A program made the position numbers and the translations under genes. A model generated the notes under the pieces. The model had not been told where the DNA came from and did not search any database. It was given only the letters and a program-made list of their open reading frames with translations. DNA of 64,000 bases from positions 39,019-103,018 of the forward strand of contig NZ_JAEQ01000019.1 of the NCBI RefSeq assembly GCF_000518985.1, given 5' to 3'. The stretch comes from Chelativorans sp. J32. Lineage in GTDB: Bacteria; Pseudomonadota; Alphaproteobacteria; Rhizobiales; Rhizobiaceae. Positions 52,735 through 62,979 of this stretch are shown piece by piece (position 1 is the first letter of the stretch; each line of letters opens with the position of its first letter).

Positions 52735-53778
52735 ATGCTGGCTTTGCAGAAGGTGCGGCCCGGCTCGGGAATCGAGCTGCGCCGCCTGCCCAAGATATCG
52801 GAAGTTCTCGCCGGGGAGGTGTTGATCCGAACCGAGGCGACCGGCATCTGCGGAACCGATCTCCATATCGCCGAGTGGACGCCCGGATACGAATCCATGC
52901 AGTCGGCGATGCCGGTCACGCTCGGCCACGAGTTCGCCGGCACCATCGTCTCCACCGGTTCGGCCGTCGATGGCCGGTTCATCGGAACGCGGGTGACGGT
53001 GCGGCCTTCCGTGACCTGCGGGACATGCGACGCGTGCCGCGCGGGCGACGAGGAAAACTGCACGGGCAGGCGCGGCATCGGCATCGGCCGCAACGGTGCC
53101 TTTGCCTCTCACGTGGCGGTCCCCTTCGCCAATTGCGTGGTTCTGCCCGACGGGCTTGATTTCGAGATCGCCGCGCTGACCGAGCCCATGACCGTCTGTG
53201 CGGAAGCCGTCGACACCGGTGAGGTGAAGAAGGGCGACCGCGTGCTGGTGCTCGGTCCCGGCTTCATCGGCCAGGGAATCGCGCTTTTCTGTGATGCAGC
53301 AGGCGCATCGGAAGTCGTGATCTGCGGCCATAACGACGCGGCCCGGCTGAAGACGCTCAACGAACTCGGCTTCGCCAATACGGTGGACACGGCCGGAACG
53401 ACTCTTTCGCAAGCACTGCTGCCGTTCCTGGCGCGCGGCAAGTTCGACGTGGTGATCGAGGCGACGGGCGCTCCGCAGGTCATACCCGAAGCGCTCGCAT
53501 CTCTGAAGAAAAGGGGCATCCTGGTCGTGGCGGGCATTCACCCGAGACCCGCCGCCATCGACCTTACGCAACTCGTGCGCAACCATCAGCAGGTGCGGGG
53601 CTCCTACCGCGCTCCGATTGCCACCTGGCATCGGGTTTTGAACTATCTCGCGGCGAACCAGGACCGCGTGCGCAGACTGATCACGCATCGCTTCGATCTG
53701 GCAGATGCCGAAGAAGGTTTTGCCCTGGCGCGGGACAAGATCGCTTCCAAGGTCGTCATCCGCCACCCGCAGGATTGA
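52735..53778 (+). CDS. Zinc-dependent alcohol/polyol dehydrogenase
   Basis: Medium-chain dehydrogenase, 347 residues. Catalytic zinc ligands Cys in GICGTD (about 39) and His-Glu in GHEF (about 64), the four structural cysteines in CGTCDACRAGDEENC, and a Rossmann GPGFIGQGIALF. It resembles sorbitol/threonine dehydrogenases. Its position after the importer suggests oxidation of an imported or intermediate alcohol. Confidence 0.92.
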   Translation: MLALQKVRPGSGIELRRLPKISEVLAGEVLIRTEATGICGTDLHIAEWTPGYESMQSAMPVTLGHEFAGTIVSTGSAVDGRFIGTRVTVRPSVTCGTCDACRAGDEENCTGRRGIGIGRNGAFASHVAVPFANCVVLPDGLDFEIAALTEPMTVCAEAVDTGEVKKGDRVLVLGPGFIGQGIALFCDAAGASEVVICGHNDAARLKTLNELGFANTVDTAGTTLSQALLPFLARGKFDVVIEATGAPQVIPEALASLKKRGILVVAGIHPRPAAIDLTQLVRNHQQVRGSYRAPIATWHRVLNYLAANQDRVRRLITHRFDLADAEEGFALARDKIASKVVIRHPQD

Positions 53779-53785
53779 AGCGCCG

Positions 53786-54517
53786 ATGTCTTCAAAAGGC
53801 ACTGCCTTCCTCGCCCTGTGGAACGGCTTCGACCCGGCGCTGCTCGATGAGTATGAATGCTGGCACACATTCGAGCATGTGCCGGAGCGGCTGAGCGTTC
53901 CCGGCTTTCTCTCCGCCAGGCGTTACGCAAACGGCTCCGGCGCTGACCGCCGCTATTTCACGCTCTACGAGATCGAGGCGCTCGACGTTCTCGAAAGCGC
54001 CGCCTATCGCGAACTCGTGGACGAGCCGACATCCTGGTCGGCGAAGATGCGCCGCTCCTTCAGCGGCTTTCGCAGATATCCCTGCCGCCGGCTGGCAGGG
54101 GCAGGCAGGGGGCAGGCGGGCGCGGCGGCGACCCTCGTCCTCTCCCTGGCAAGATTGGGGGACGAGGCGGAACGTCTCGCCTCGCTCCTGGGCGAGCAGC
54201 TTTCTTCAGGCAGGATCACCTCCTTCCAGGTTGGCCTCTCGATTGCCAACCCGCATTACAAGGTGTTCAGCCAGGATTTTTCTGCCGACGAAGGAGCTTC
54301 CGTCGTCGTGGCCGTGCTCGAGGCAACCACGCGTCCGGCATTGGACGAAGCGGGGCGCGAGCTTGCGGCTGTCGCGGCGGCGTTTGCCGGCGCGGGAGCG
54401 GCCGACTGGGAGGTCTTCGACCTGCTCTACGCGATCGGCAGGGGGGACCTCCCCTGGACGGAACGATGGCGGCTTCCCCCGCGCGAAGACCTGCGCATCC
54501 TTTTCCCGAGCGGCTGA
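53786..54517 (+). CDS. Uncharacterised protein, possible ferredoxin-like (Dabb/EthD) fold
   Basis: Protein of 243 residues that I do not recognise. The N-terminal half (FLALWNGFDPALLDEYECWH...VPGFLSARRYANG) has the WxxxH and repeated beta-alpha-beta pattern seen in small catabolic dimeric barrels such as EthD, and the C-terminal half could be a second copy. No signal peptide. The start at 53786, seven bases after the dehydrogenase stop, marks it as the last gene of the operon. Function unknown. Confidence 0.7.
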   Translation: MSSKGTAFLALWNGFDPALLDEYECWHTFEHVPERLSVPGFLSARRYANGSGADRRYFTLYEIEALDVLESAAYRELVDEPTSWSAKMRRSFSGFRRYPCRRLAGAGRGQAGAAATLVLSLARLGDEAERLASLLGEQLSSGRITSFQVGLSIANPHYKVFSQDFSADEGASVVVAVLEATTRPALDEAGRELAAVAAAFAGAGAADWEVFDLLYAIGRGDLPWTERWRLPPREDLRILFPSG

Positions 54518-54846
54518 TCGCCTCGCTTGCGTCCAACCGGACAGAGTGATTCGCAACTAAAGATGGAAAGGGCGGGCGGGAAAGCCTGCCGCTGCGGGAA
54601 ATCCGCTTAATCAATCCTTAACCAGGGCGGTCTGGACCGGAATAAAATGGCAGAATGCCGGAATTTATTGAAATCCATAGGAGTCTTTTGAAAGACACGC
54701 CTGTCCTTTTCGTGAATCGTCCGTCCCCAAACATCGTCCGGGCTGGGGGGCTCGAAGTTGGCGCTGCGGTGCGGAACGCGCGCATTCTCTAGGTGAACTG
54801 AGGTTCCCCCCTCGACCGGTCGATGGATTTTTGAGGGGGCCCTTAT
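54518..54846. other. 329-bp non-coding region upstream of the giant repeat protein
   Basis: No convincing gene. It contains a G/C-rich imperfect hairpin near 54570-54595 without a T tract, an A/T-richer stretch around 54605-54680, and, at its right end, an inverted repeat that covers the likely ribosome binding site (54807-54839). The promoter is not obvious. Confidence 0.55.
54807..54839 (+). promoter_or_regulatory. Hairpin covering the ribosome binding site
   Basis: CCCCCTC (54807-54813) pairs perfectly with GAGGGGG (54833-54839), the only purine-rich site before the ATG at 54847. The 19-base loop contains the palindrome GACCGGTC. When formed, it would hide the Shine-Dalgarno of the giant protein. 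Confidence 0.5.
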
Positions 54847-57800
54847 ATGCGAAAGCCAATTTCGCTGCGTCGTTTTGCGCGTGGTGTAGTCATCGAGCCT
54901 GCTCGCGCGACGAATCTTTCAGGGGAAATTGCCCGATGCTCCATTGATCGGCACCCCCGGCTTAATCGCGCTGCGGCCTTTGCGTTTGCCTTGGGAGCGC
55001 TGGTTCTGTGGGGCATGCCCGCTCAGGCTCAGCTCTCAGGAACCCCGACTGCAACCGATACCGTGGCCCCCCGCCCGGCTGCTGCTCCGGCGGCCTATCC
55101 GCCACTCGCCGGCGGTGGTGGGGCTCTGTGGACAGGCGGCTCCCGCGTCTTTGCCGCCGACCCTAACGCTTCCGCCGGGGATGGATTCCAAGTCTACCGC
55201 GGTGTCGCGGCAGCTCTCAGTGCACCTCGCCCTGCTTGCGATAGCGGTGTGGCTAGGGTCACTGCGTCGGTTCGTGTAACCAACAATGGACCGGGCGATG
55301 GCAGTGGCTATGTCGGGCACCTCAGCCTCTTGGATGCCAGTAATTCGGATGTCAGCCGGCACGATATGGGCCCCTCCGCTGGCCCTTATCCCCCTGGATT
55401 TACCCGCGTTCTCACCGTCTCTGGAAACGTTGCGGCTGCAGATCTTGCGGCTGGGCAGGTCCGTGTTGGTCTCTGGCTGGAGACATTCCACACCGTTTCC
55501 AAGTCTTGGACTGCCAACCAGTTCCAAGCCACTTATGAGTATGACACCACTGGGTGTGAGACCGACCTCTCCATCACCAAGGACGATGGTCAGGAGGCTT
55601 ACACGCCCGGCGGCACGCTCAATTACACCATTGTGGTCAGCAACAACGGTCCTGCCGACGCGCTCGGCGCGCAGGTGAGCGATCCGCTCCCTGCCGGCAT
55701 TAGCACCGCAAGCTGGACTTGCGGCGGCGAGACCGGTGGCGCTGCATGCGGCGCGGCAAGCGGCACGGGCGGAATCAGCACGACCGCCGACCTGCCCGCG
55801 GGCTCTTCCGTCACCTACACGCTGAGCATGACCGTGCCGGTCGGCTTCGGCGGCAATCTGACGAACACGGCCACGGTGGCTGCGCCTGCCGGGATGACCG
55901 ATAGCGACCCGGCGAACAACACGGCGAGCGACACCAACACGCAGTTCACGTTTCCGCCGGATCCGACCCCGAACGCCTGCAATATCGCCACCAATGGCTC
56001 TTTCGAAACCCCAAACATCCAGACGACGCCGCAAGGCCCGGGCGAGAATACAGCTTATGTGAACGGCTACGCCATCTGGCGCACAAGCACGGCACCCATC
56101 GACGGCTGGCAGATTGTCGGCGGCACCGTGGACAGGCTGCGCTACTTCAACAATGCAAGCGAGGGCGCACAGAGCATCGATCTCTGGGGCACGGCACCTG
56201 CAACAGTCAGGCAGACTTTCACCGGGTTGGTGCCGGGCCAGCAATATACGTTTTCGATTGATTATTCCGGGTTGTCGAGAACGGGTTCGACGGCGGCGGT
56301 TCAGCTGGGCAACGGGGCCGGGATCACACCGGTAACGATCGCGACACTGGCGCCCGCAGCCGATGCTGTCAGTAACGGAAATGCCGGTCTTCCTAACACA
56401 CCACAAAATTCAGTTACCTGGAGCACGTACCGCTACACTTTCGTGGCGGCGGGCACGGAGGCGACGGTCCAGTTCGTCAACAGCGCCGCCCCGGGACCTT
56501 TCAATACCGGCCTCTTCATCGACAATTTCGTCTTTGCCGGCAACGCGCCTTGCGAAGCAGACCTGTCGATCACCAAGGATGACGGCGTGACGACCTACAC
56601 GCCGGGCCTCGACGCCACCTATACCATCGTCGTCAGCAACGCCGGCCCCGGGCCGGTGGGAGCCGCAGAAATCAGCGATCCGCTGCCGGCGGGTGTTACC
56701 AACGCCACCTGGACCTGCGGCAATGAAACCGGTGGGGCTGTCTGCGCCGTCCCGAGCGGCACGGGCGCCATCAACACGACGGCCAACCTGCCGGCGGGTT
56801 CCTCCGTCACCTACACGCTCTCCTTAGGCGTGCCGGCGAGTCAGACCGGCGACTTCACCAACACGGCGACGGTGACCGCGCCCGACGGGATTACCGACCC
56901 CGATCTGTCCAATAACGAGGCCAGCGACACGGACACGATGGAGCCGCCGCCCACTTCCGGTATGTGCTCTCCGCGCCAAGTGGCGCAGAGTGCAACGTTC
57001 ACGTTGGCACCGCTGCCAGTCAGCGGCACCGTTACAAAGACGTCAGCGAACGGCTGGAACAGCGGACGTCCGTGGTCGACTCTCGGCGGCAACTACACCA
57101 TCCAATGGAATTTCAGTCAGCCCGTGCCGGCCAGGTGGTTTCAATTCGCGGTCCAAGACATAGACGCGAACTCGACAGGCGCGCAGGTGGCCGTGAGCTT
57201 GGGCGCCGGCAGCACCGCAACGGTCAGCCAGCTGATCAAGATTTCCGGCGAGCTGGTCCACAATGGATCAGGCATTATCAGCCGCGCGCCTTCGACGACC
57301 AACAATCATAATGGCGTCTTTCGCTTCGATTCCGACGGCGTGATCACCTCGCTCAGACTCTCCGCCACGAATATCAGCTCCGGGGACCAAATCGCTCACC
57401 TGCTTTACGTCCGCCCGGCATGTTTGACGGTGTCGAAGGTAAGCGAGGAGGGGACGGGCAGCTTCCAGATCGACATGACCAATGTGGTGGAGGCGGGCGG
57501 CACCGCCGTGCCCAGCACCACGCTGACGACGACCGAGGCGGGGACCGCCGTCTCTTCGTCCGACTACAATTCGGTTCCCGGTAGGGACCTGGTGCTGAGC
57601 GAGGTTGTCCCGGCCGGCTGGAGCGCGGAGTCCGCGGTCTGCACCGACCAGAATGCGGGGACGACCGGCAATCCGACGGTGATCGGCAGCTTCGCCTCGC
57701 CGGCGATCACGATTCCGGCGGCCAATGTGCGGCCGGAGGCCGACATCCGGTGCCTGTTCACCAACGTGCCCGGCGAGCCTCAGGTGAGCGTCGTCAAGGA

Positions 57801-60800
57801 GCTGGTGGGCGAGAGCATCACCGCCAACAATGTGGCCGAGCCTGGCGAGGTCATGACCTACCGGGTGACGGTGACGCATGAAAGCGGCGGGGCCTTCGAG
57901 AACTTCGAGTTCATCGAGAACATCCCGAATGGCGCGACCATGACGCGTGTCGTGGGCGCCGACGGCTTCACCGATCCGGTCGCCGGGGCCTCGACGGTGC
58001 TCCTGACCGTACCGGAAGTGCCGGTCGGCGGCGAAGCCGTGGTCGAGATCGACCTGACGGTGGCCGCGCCCATCCCGCTAGGCATCACCGAGATCCGCAA
58101 CCTGATCAGCGGCGGCGACGTGCCGGAGGATTGCGCGGCCTGTTCGGTGACGACGCCGACGCCGCCCTATACGCCGAGTTTCCCGGAAACGGTGTCGTGC
58201 TCGACGCCGGGCGCGTTCTTCAACACGGCCTATAATGGTACGGGCGGCAGGAAGACGACCGGCTTCGACAATTACTGGCAGGTGGCGCTGACCACGACCA
58301 ATGTCACCGGTGCGCCGCCGGCGGGGCTGACCTGGGGCGGGGCGACGGTGGTCACCAACCCGCCGGCCGTCTACATGACCTCTCCCTTCGGCAATGCCGG
58401 CTGGATTTCCAACAGCTCGACCGCGGCGCATCCGAACCCCCAGATCTCGTACGACATCTTCTATCGCTACATTTTCAATCTGGATTCGGCCGTGGATCCG
58501 TCGAGCCTCAGCCTCGACATGAGTTTCTACTCGGACAACGCAGTCTACGAGGTCTGGGTGAACGGCCAGCCGCAGGGCATTCGCTCGAACTACGGAGGAG
58601 GGGACCCCTATTTCTATGCCGGCTTTACCGCAGCGGGCGGAGCCACGGGCTCGATGGCCGGCAGCTGGCGCAGCGGGCTCAACGAGATCATCGTCCACGT
58701 GAAGTCCGGGCCCGGCGCTCAGGCCTTCATGGCGCAGATCAACACGGATGCGATCTGCCAGCCGAAGATCACGCTGCGCAAGGTCGTCGTGAACGACAAT
58801 GAAGGGGTTGCGACGGCGGCGGACTTCACGCTGCGGGCGACGGGCGTGGCGCCGCTGACCGAGGTGATCGAAGGGGTGATGGGATCGGCCGCGGTCACCA
58901 ATGCCTCGGTTCCCGCCGGCACCTACACGCTGGGCGAGGACGGCCTGCCCAATTATGTGGCAAGCCTCTATAGCTGCGCCATCGACGGCGGTGCGGCGCA
59001 GGAGATGGCCGGCAATCAGCTGACCCTGGCCAATGGGCAGAACGCGATCTGCACCATCACCAATGACGACCAGGACCCGCAGCTAACCGTCGAGAAGACG
59101 GGCACGCTGAACGATCTGGACGGCGACGGCCTGCTCGATCCGGGCGAGACCATCAGCTATTCGTTCCGGGTGGAGAATACGGGCAATGTGACGATGACCG
59201 ATGTGACGGTCAACGATCCGCTGCTCGCCAACGCCAATATCTCGGTAACGCCCGGGCCGCAGACGCTGGCGCCGGGTGGCGTCGCCACCTTTACGGCGAC
59301 CTACACGCCGACCCAGGCCGAGATCGATGCCGGCCAGGTGGAGAACACGGCGACCGGCGTCGGCACGCCGCCCGACGGGCCGCCGGTGGAAAGCCCGCCG
59401 GACACGGTTGTCGTGCCGCCGGACCTGACGCCGGGGCTGACGATCGTGAAGACCGGCACGCTGAACGACCTCGACGGCGACGGCTTGCTCGATCCGGGCG
59501 AGACCATCACCTATTCCTTCCGCGTGGAGAACACCGGCAATGTGACGATGACCGGCGTGACGGTGAACGATCCGCTGCTGGCCAACGCCAATATCTCGGT
59601 AACGCCCGGGCCGCAGACGCTGGCGCCGCGTGGCGTGGCCACCTTCACGGCGACCTACACGCCGACCCAGGCGGAGATCGATGCCGGCCAGGTGGAGAAC
59701 ACGGCGACGGGCACCGGCACGCCGCCCGACGGCCCGCCGGTGGAAAGCCCGCCGGATACGGTTGTCGTGCCGCCGGACCGGACCTCGGGCTTGCGCCTTG
59801 AGAAGACGGGCACGCTGAACGATCTCGACGGCGACGGGCTCCTCGATCCGGGCGAGACCATCACCTACACCTTCGTGGTCGAGAACATCGGCAATGTGAC
59901 GATGACCGGCGTGACGGTGAACGACCCGCTGCTGGCCAACGCCAATATCGCGGTGACGCCGGGGCCGCAGACGCTCGCGCCGGGCGCGACCGCCACCTTC
60001 ACGGCCACCTACACGCCAACCCAGGCGGAGATCGATGCGGGCCGCGTGCAGAACACGGCCACCGGCACCGGCACGCCGCCAGATGGCCCGCCGGTGGAAA
60101 GCCCGCCGGACACGGTTGTCGTGCCGCCGGACCTGACGCCGGGGCTGACGATCGTGAAGACCGGCACGCTCAACGACAGTGACGGCGACGGGCTGATCGA
60201 TCTCGGCGAGACCATCACCTATTCCTTCCGCGTGGAGAACACCGGCAATGTGACGATGACCGGCGTGACGGTGAACGACCCGCTGCTGGCCAACGCCAAT
60301 ATCGCCGTCACCCCCGGCCCGCAGACGCTGGCGCCGGGCGGGGTCGCGACCTTCACGGCAACCTATGCGCCGACCCAGGCCGACATCGATGCCGGCCGCG
60401 TGGAGAACACGGCGACCGGCGTCGGCACGCCGCCAGATGGCCCGCCGGTGGAAAGCCCGCCGGATACGGTTGTCGTGCCGCCGGACCGGACGCCGGGGCT
60501 GACGATCGTGAAGACCGGCACGCTCAACGATAATGACGGCGACGGGCTCCTCGATCTCGGCGAGACCATCACCTATTCCTTCCGGGTGGAGAACACCGGC
60601 ACAGTGACGATGACCGGCGTGACGGTGAACGATCCGCTGCTCGCCAACGCCAATATCTCGGTGACGCCGGGGCCGCAGACGCTGGCGCCGGGCGGGGTTG
60701 CCACCTTCACGGCGACCTACACGCCGACCCAGGCCGACATCGATGCCGGCCGCGTGGAGAACACGGCGACGGGCGTCGGCACGCCGCCAGATGGCCCGCC

Positions 60801-62979
60801 GATTGAAAGCCCGCCGGATACGGTTGTCGTCCCGCCGGACCAGACGCCGGGGCTGACGATCGTAAAGACCGGCACGCTCAACGATCTCGACGGCGACGGG
60901 CTCCTCGACCTTGGCGAGACCATCAGCTACTCGTTCCGGGTGGAGAACACCGGCACGGTGACGATGACCGGCGTGACGGTGAACGACCCGCTGCTGGCGA
61001 ATGCCAATATCGCCGTCACCCCCGGACCGCAGACTTTGGCGCCGGGTGAGGTCGCCACCTTCACGGCAACCTACACGCCGACCCAGGCGGAGATCGACGC
61101 GGGCCGCGTGGAGAACACGGCGACCGGCACCGGCACGCCGCCCGACGGCCCGCCGGTGGAAAGCCCGCCGGACACGGTTGTCGTTCCGCCGGACCTGACG
61201 CCGGGGCTGACGATCGTGAAGACTGGCACGCTGAATGACCTCGACGGCGACGGGCTCATCGATCCAGGTGAAACGATCACCTATTCCTTCCGGGTGGAGA
61301 ACACCGGCACGGTGACGATGACCGGCGTGACGGTGAACGATCCGCTGCTCGCCAACGCCAATATTTCCGTGACGCCGGGGCCGCAGACGCTGGCGCCGGG
61401 GGGAGTTGCGACCTTCACGGCCACTTATGCGCCAACCCAGGCCGACATCGATGCGGGCCGCGTGGAGAACACGGCGACCGGCACCGGCACGCCGCCCGAT
61501 GGCCCGCCGGTGGAAAGCCCGCCGGACACGGTTGTCGTGCCGCCGGACCAGACCTCGGGCTTGCGCATCGAGAAGACCGGCACGCTCAACGACAATGACG
61601 GCGACGGGCTCATCGATCTCGGCGAGACCATCACCTACACCTTCGTGGTCGAGAACATCGGCAATGTGACGATGACCGGCGTGACGGTGAACGACCCGTT
61701 GCTGGCGAACGCCAATATTGCCGTCACCCCCGGCCCGCAGACGCTGGCGCCGGGCGAGGTCGCGACCTTCACGGCGACCTACACGCCAACCCAGGCCGAC
61801 ATCGACGCGGGCCGCGTGGAGAACACGGCGACCGGCACCGGCACGCCGCCCGATGGCCCGCCGGTGGAAAGCCCGCCGGACACGATTGTCGTGCCGCCGG
61901 AACAGACGCCGGGCTTGCGCATCCAGAAGACCGGCACGCTCAATGATCTGGACGGCGACGGGCTGATCGATCTCGGCGAGACCATCAGCTACTCGTTCCG
62001 CGTGGAGAACACCGGCACGGTGACGATGACCGGCGTGACGGTGAACGATCCGTTGCTGGCGAACGCCAATATTGCCGTCACCCCCGGCCCACAGACGCTG
62101 GCGCCGGGCGGAGTCGCCACCTTCACGGCGACCTACACGCCGACCCAGGCCGACATCGACGCGGGCCGGGTGGAGAACACGGCGACCGGCACCGGCACGC
62201 CGCCCGATGGCCCGCCGGTGGAAAGCCCGCCGGATACGGTTGTCGTGCCGCCGGAACGCACGCCGGGACTGACGATCGTGAAGACCGGCACGTTGAACGA
62301 CCTCGACGGCGACGGGCTGATCGATCTCGGCGAGACCATCAGCTACTCGTTCCGGGTGGAGAACACCGGCACGGTGACGATGACCGGCGTGACGGTCAAC
62401 GATCCGCTGCTCGCCAACGCCAATATCTCGGTAACGCCGGGGCCGCAGACGCTGGCGCCGGGTGAGGTCGCGACCTTCACGGCAACCTACACGCCGACCC
62501 AGGCCGACATCGATGCCGGCCGCGTGGAGAACACAGCGACGGGCACCGGAACGCCGCCGGACGGTCCACCGATTGAAAGTCCGCCGGACACGGTTGTCGT
62601 TCCGCCGGAACAGACCTCGGCCCTGACGATCGTGAAGACCGGTACGCTGAACGACCTCGACGGCGACGGGCTGATCGATCTAGGCGAGACCATCAGCTAC
62701 TCGTTCCGGGTGGAGAACACCGGCACGGTGACGATGACCGATGTGACGGTCAACGATCCGCTGCTCGCCAACGCCAATATCTCGGTGACGCCGGGGCCGC
62801 AGACGCTGGCGCCGGGCGAGGTCGCGACCTTCACGGCAACCTACACGCCGACCCAGGCCGACATCGACGCGGCCGCGTGGAGAACACAGCGACCGGCACC
62901 GGCACGCCGCCGGACGGTCCGCCGGTGGAAAGCCCGCCGGATACGGTTGTCGTGCCGCCGGAACAGACCTCTGCCCTGA
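54847..62979 (+). CDS. Giant secreted DUF11/DUF7507 repeat protein (frameshifted)
   Basis: A surface or secreted protein of at least 2,710 residues. It starts with a long N-region, hydrophobic segment AAFAFALGALVLWGMPAQA (about 42-61) and likely cleavage near AQA-Q. It has two DUF11-type domains (DLSITKDDG... at about 239 and 571), an intervening GSFETP-containing domain, a prealbumin-like part near 1308, and from residue 1413 a block of 118-residue repeats. Each repeat starts LTIVKTGTLND and includes an EF-hand-like acidic loop D-x-D-G-D-G-x-x-D-x-G-E. The frame ends shortly after a one-base loss near 62870; the normal repeat frame continues at 62871. Confidence 0.85.
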   Translation: MRKPISLRRFARGVVIEPARATNLSGEIARCSIDRHPRLNRAAAFAFALGALVLWGMPAQAQLSGTPTATDTVAPRPAAAPAAYPPLAGGGGALWTGGSRVFAADPNASAGDGFQVYRGVAAALSAPRPACDSGVARVTASVRVTNNGPGDGSGYVGHLSLLDASNSDVSRHDMGPSAGPYPPGFTRVLTVSGNVAAADLAAGQVRVGLWLETFHTVSKSWTANQFQATYEYDTTGCETDLSITKDDGQEAYTPGGTLNYTIVVSNNGPADALGAQVSDPLPAGISTASWTCGGETGGAACGAASGTGGISTTADLPAGSSVTYTLSMTVPVGFGGNLTNTATVAAPAGMTDSDPANNTASDTNTQFTFPPDPTPNACNIATNGSFETPNIQTTPQGPGENTAYVNGYAIWRTSTAPIDGWQIVGGTVDRLRYFNNASEGAQSIDLWGTAPATVRQTFTGLVPGQQYTFSIDYSGLSRTGSTAAVQLGNGAGITPVTIATLAPAADAVSNGNAGLPNTPQNSVTWSTYRYTFVAAGTEATVQFVNSAAPGPFNTGLFIDNFVFAGNAPCEADLSITKDDGVTTYTPGLDATYTIVVSNAGPGPVGAAEISDPLPAGVTNATWTCGNETGGAVCAVPSGTGAINTTANLPAGSSVTYTLSLGVPASQTGDFTNTATVTAPDGITDPDLSNNEASDTDTMEPPPTSGMCSPRQVAQSATFTLAPLPVSGTVTKTSANGWNSGRPWSTLGGNYTIQWNFSQPVPARWFQFAVQDIDANSTGAQVAVSLGAGSTATVSQLIKISGELVHNGSGIISRAPSTTNNHNGVFRFDSDGVITSLRLSATNISSGDQIAHLLYVRPACLTVSKVSEEGTGSFQIDMTNVVEAGGTAVPSTTLTTTEAGTAVSSSDYNSVPGRDLVLSEVVPAGWSAESAVCTDQNAGTTGNPTVIGSFASPAITIPAANVRPEADIRCLFTNVPGEPQVSVVKELVGESITANNVAEPGEVMTYRVTVTHESGGAFENFEFIENIPNGATMTRVVGADGFTDPVAGASTVLLTVPEVPVGGEAVVEIDLTVAAPIPLGITEIRNLISGGDVPEDCAACSVTTPTPPYTPSFPETVSCSTPGAFFNTAYNGTGGRKTTGFDNYWQVALTTTNVTGAPPAGLTWGGATVVTNPPAVYMTSPFGNAGWISNSSTAAHPNPQISYDIFYRYIFNLDSAVDPSSLSLDMSFYSDNAVYEVWVNGQPQGIRSNYGGGDPYFYAGFTAAGGATGSMAGSWRSGLNEIIVHVKSGPGAQAFMAQINTDAICQPKITLRKVVVNDNEGVATAADFTLRATGVAPLTEVIEGVMGSAAVTNASVPAGTYTLGEDGLPNYVASLYSCAIDGGAAQEMAGNQLTLANGQNAICTITNDDQDPQLTVEKTGTLNDLDGDGLLDPGETISYSFRVENTGNVTMTDVTVNDPLLANANISVTPGPQTLAPGGVATFTATYTPTQAEIDAGQVENTATGVGTPPDGPPVESPPDTVVVPPDLTPGLTIVKTGTLNDLDGDGLLDPGETITYSFRVENTGNVTMTGVTVNDPLLANANISVTPGPQTLAPRGVATFTATYTPTQAEIDAGQVENTATGTGTPPDGPPVESPPDTVVVPPDRTSGLRLEKTGTLNDLDGDGLLDPGETITYTFVVENIGNVTMTGVTVNDPLLANANIAVTPGPQTLAPGATATFTATYTPTQAEIDAGRVQNTATGTGTPPDGPPVESPPDTVVVPPDLTPGLTIVKTGTLNDSDGDGLIDLGETITYSFRVENTGNVTMTGVTVNDPLLANANIAVTPGPQTLAPGGVATFTATYAPTQADIDAGRVENTATGVGTPPDGPPVESPPDTVVVPPDRTPGLTIVKTGTLNDNDGDGLLDLGETITYSFRVENTGTVTMTGVTVNDPLLANANISVTPGPQTLAPGGVATFTATYTPTQADIDAGRVENTATGVGTPPDGPPIESPPDTVVVPPDQTPGLTIVKTGTLNDLDGDGLLDLGETISYSFRVENTGTVTMTGVTVNDPLLANANIAVTPGPQTLAPGEVATFTATYTPTQAEIDAGRVENTATGTGTPPDGPPVESPPDTVVVPPDLTPGLTIVKTGTLNDLDGDGLIDPGETITYSFRVENTGTVTMTGVTVNDPLLANANISVTPGPQTLAPGGVATFTATYAPTQADIDAGRVENTATGTGTPPDGPPVESPPDTVVVPPDQTSGLRIEKTGTLNDNDGDGLIDLGETITYTFVVENIGNVTMTGVTVNDPLLANANIAVTPGPQTLAPGEVATFTATYTPTQADIDAGRVENTATGTGTPPDGPPVESPPDTIVVPPEQTPGLRIQKTGTLNDLDGDGLIDLGETISYSFRVENTGTVTMTGVTVNDPLLANANIAVTPGPQTLAPGGVATFTATYTPTQADIDAGRVENTATGTGTPPDGPPVESPPDTVVVPPERTPGLTIVKTGTLNDLDGDGLIDLGETISYSFRVENTGTVTMTGVTVNDPLLANANISVTPGPQTLAPGEVATFTATYTPTQADIDAGRVENTATGTGTPPDGPPIESPPDTVVVPPEQTSALTIVKTGTLNDLDGDGLIDLGETISYSFRVENTGTVTMTDVTVNDPLLANANISVTPGPQTLAPGEVATFTATYTPTQADIDAAAWRTQRPAPARRRTVRRWKARRIRLSCRRNRPLP

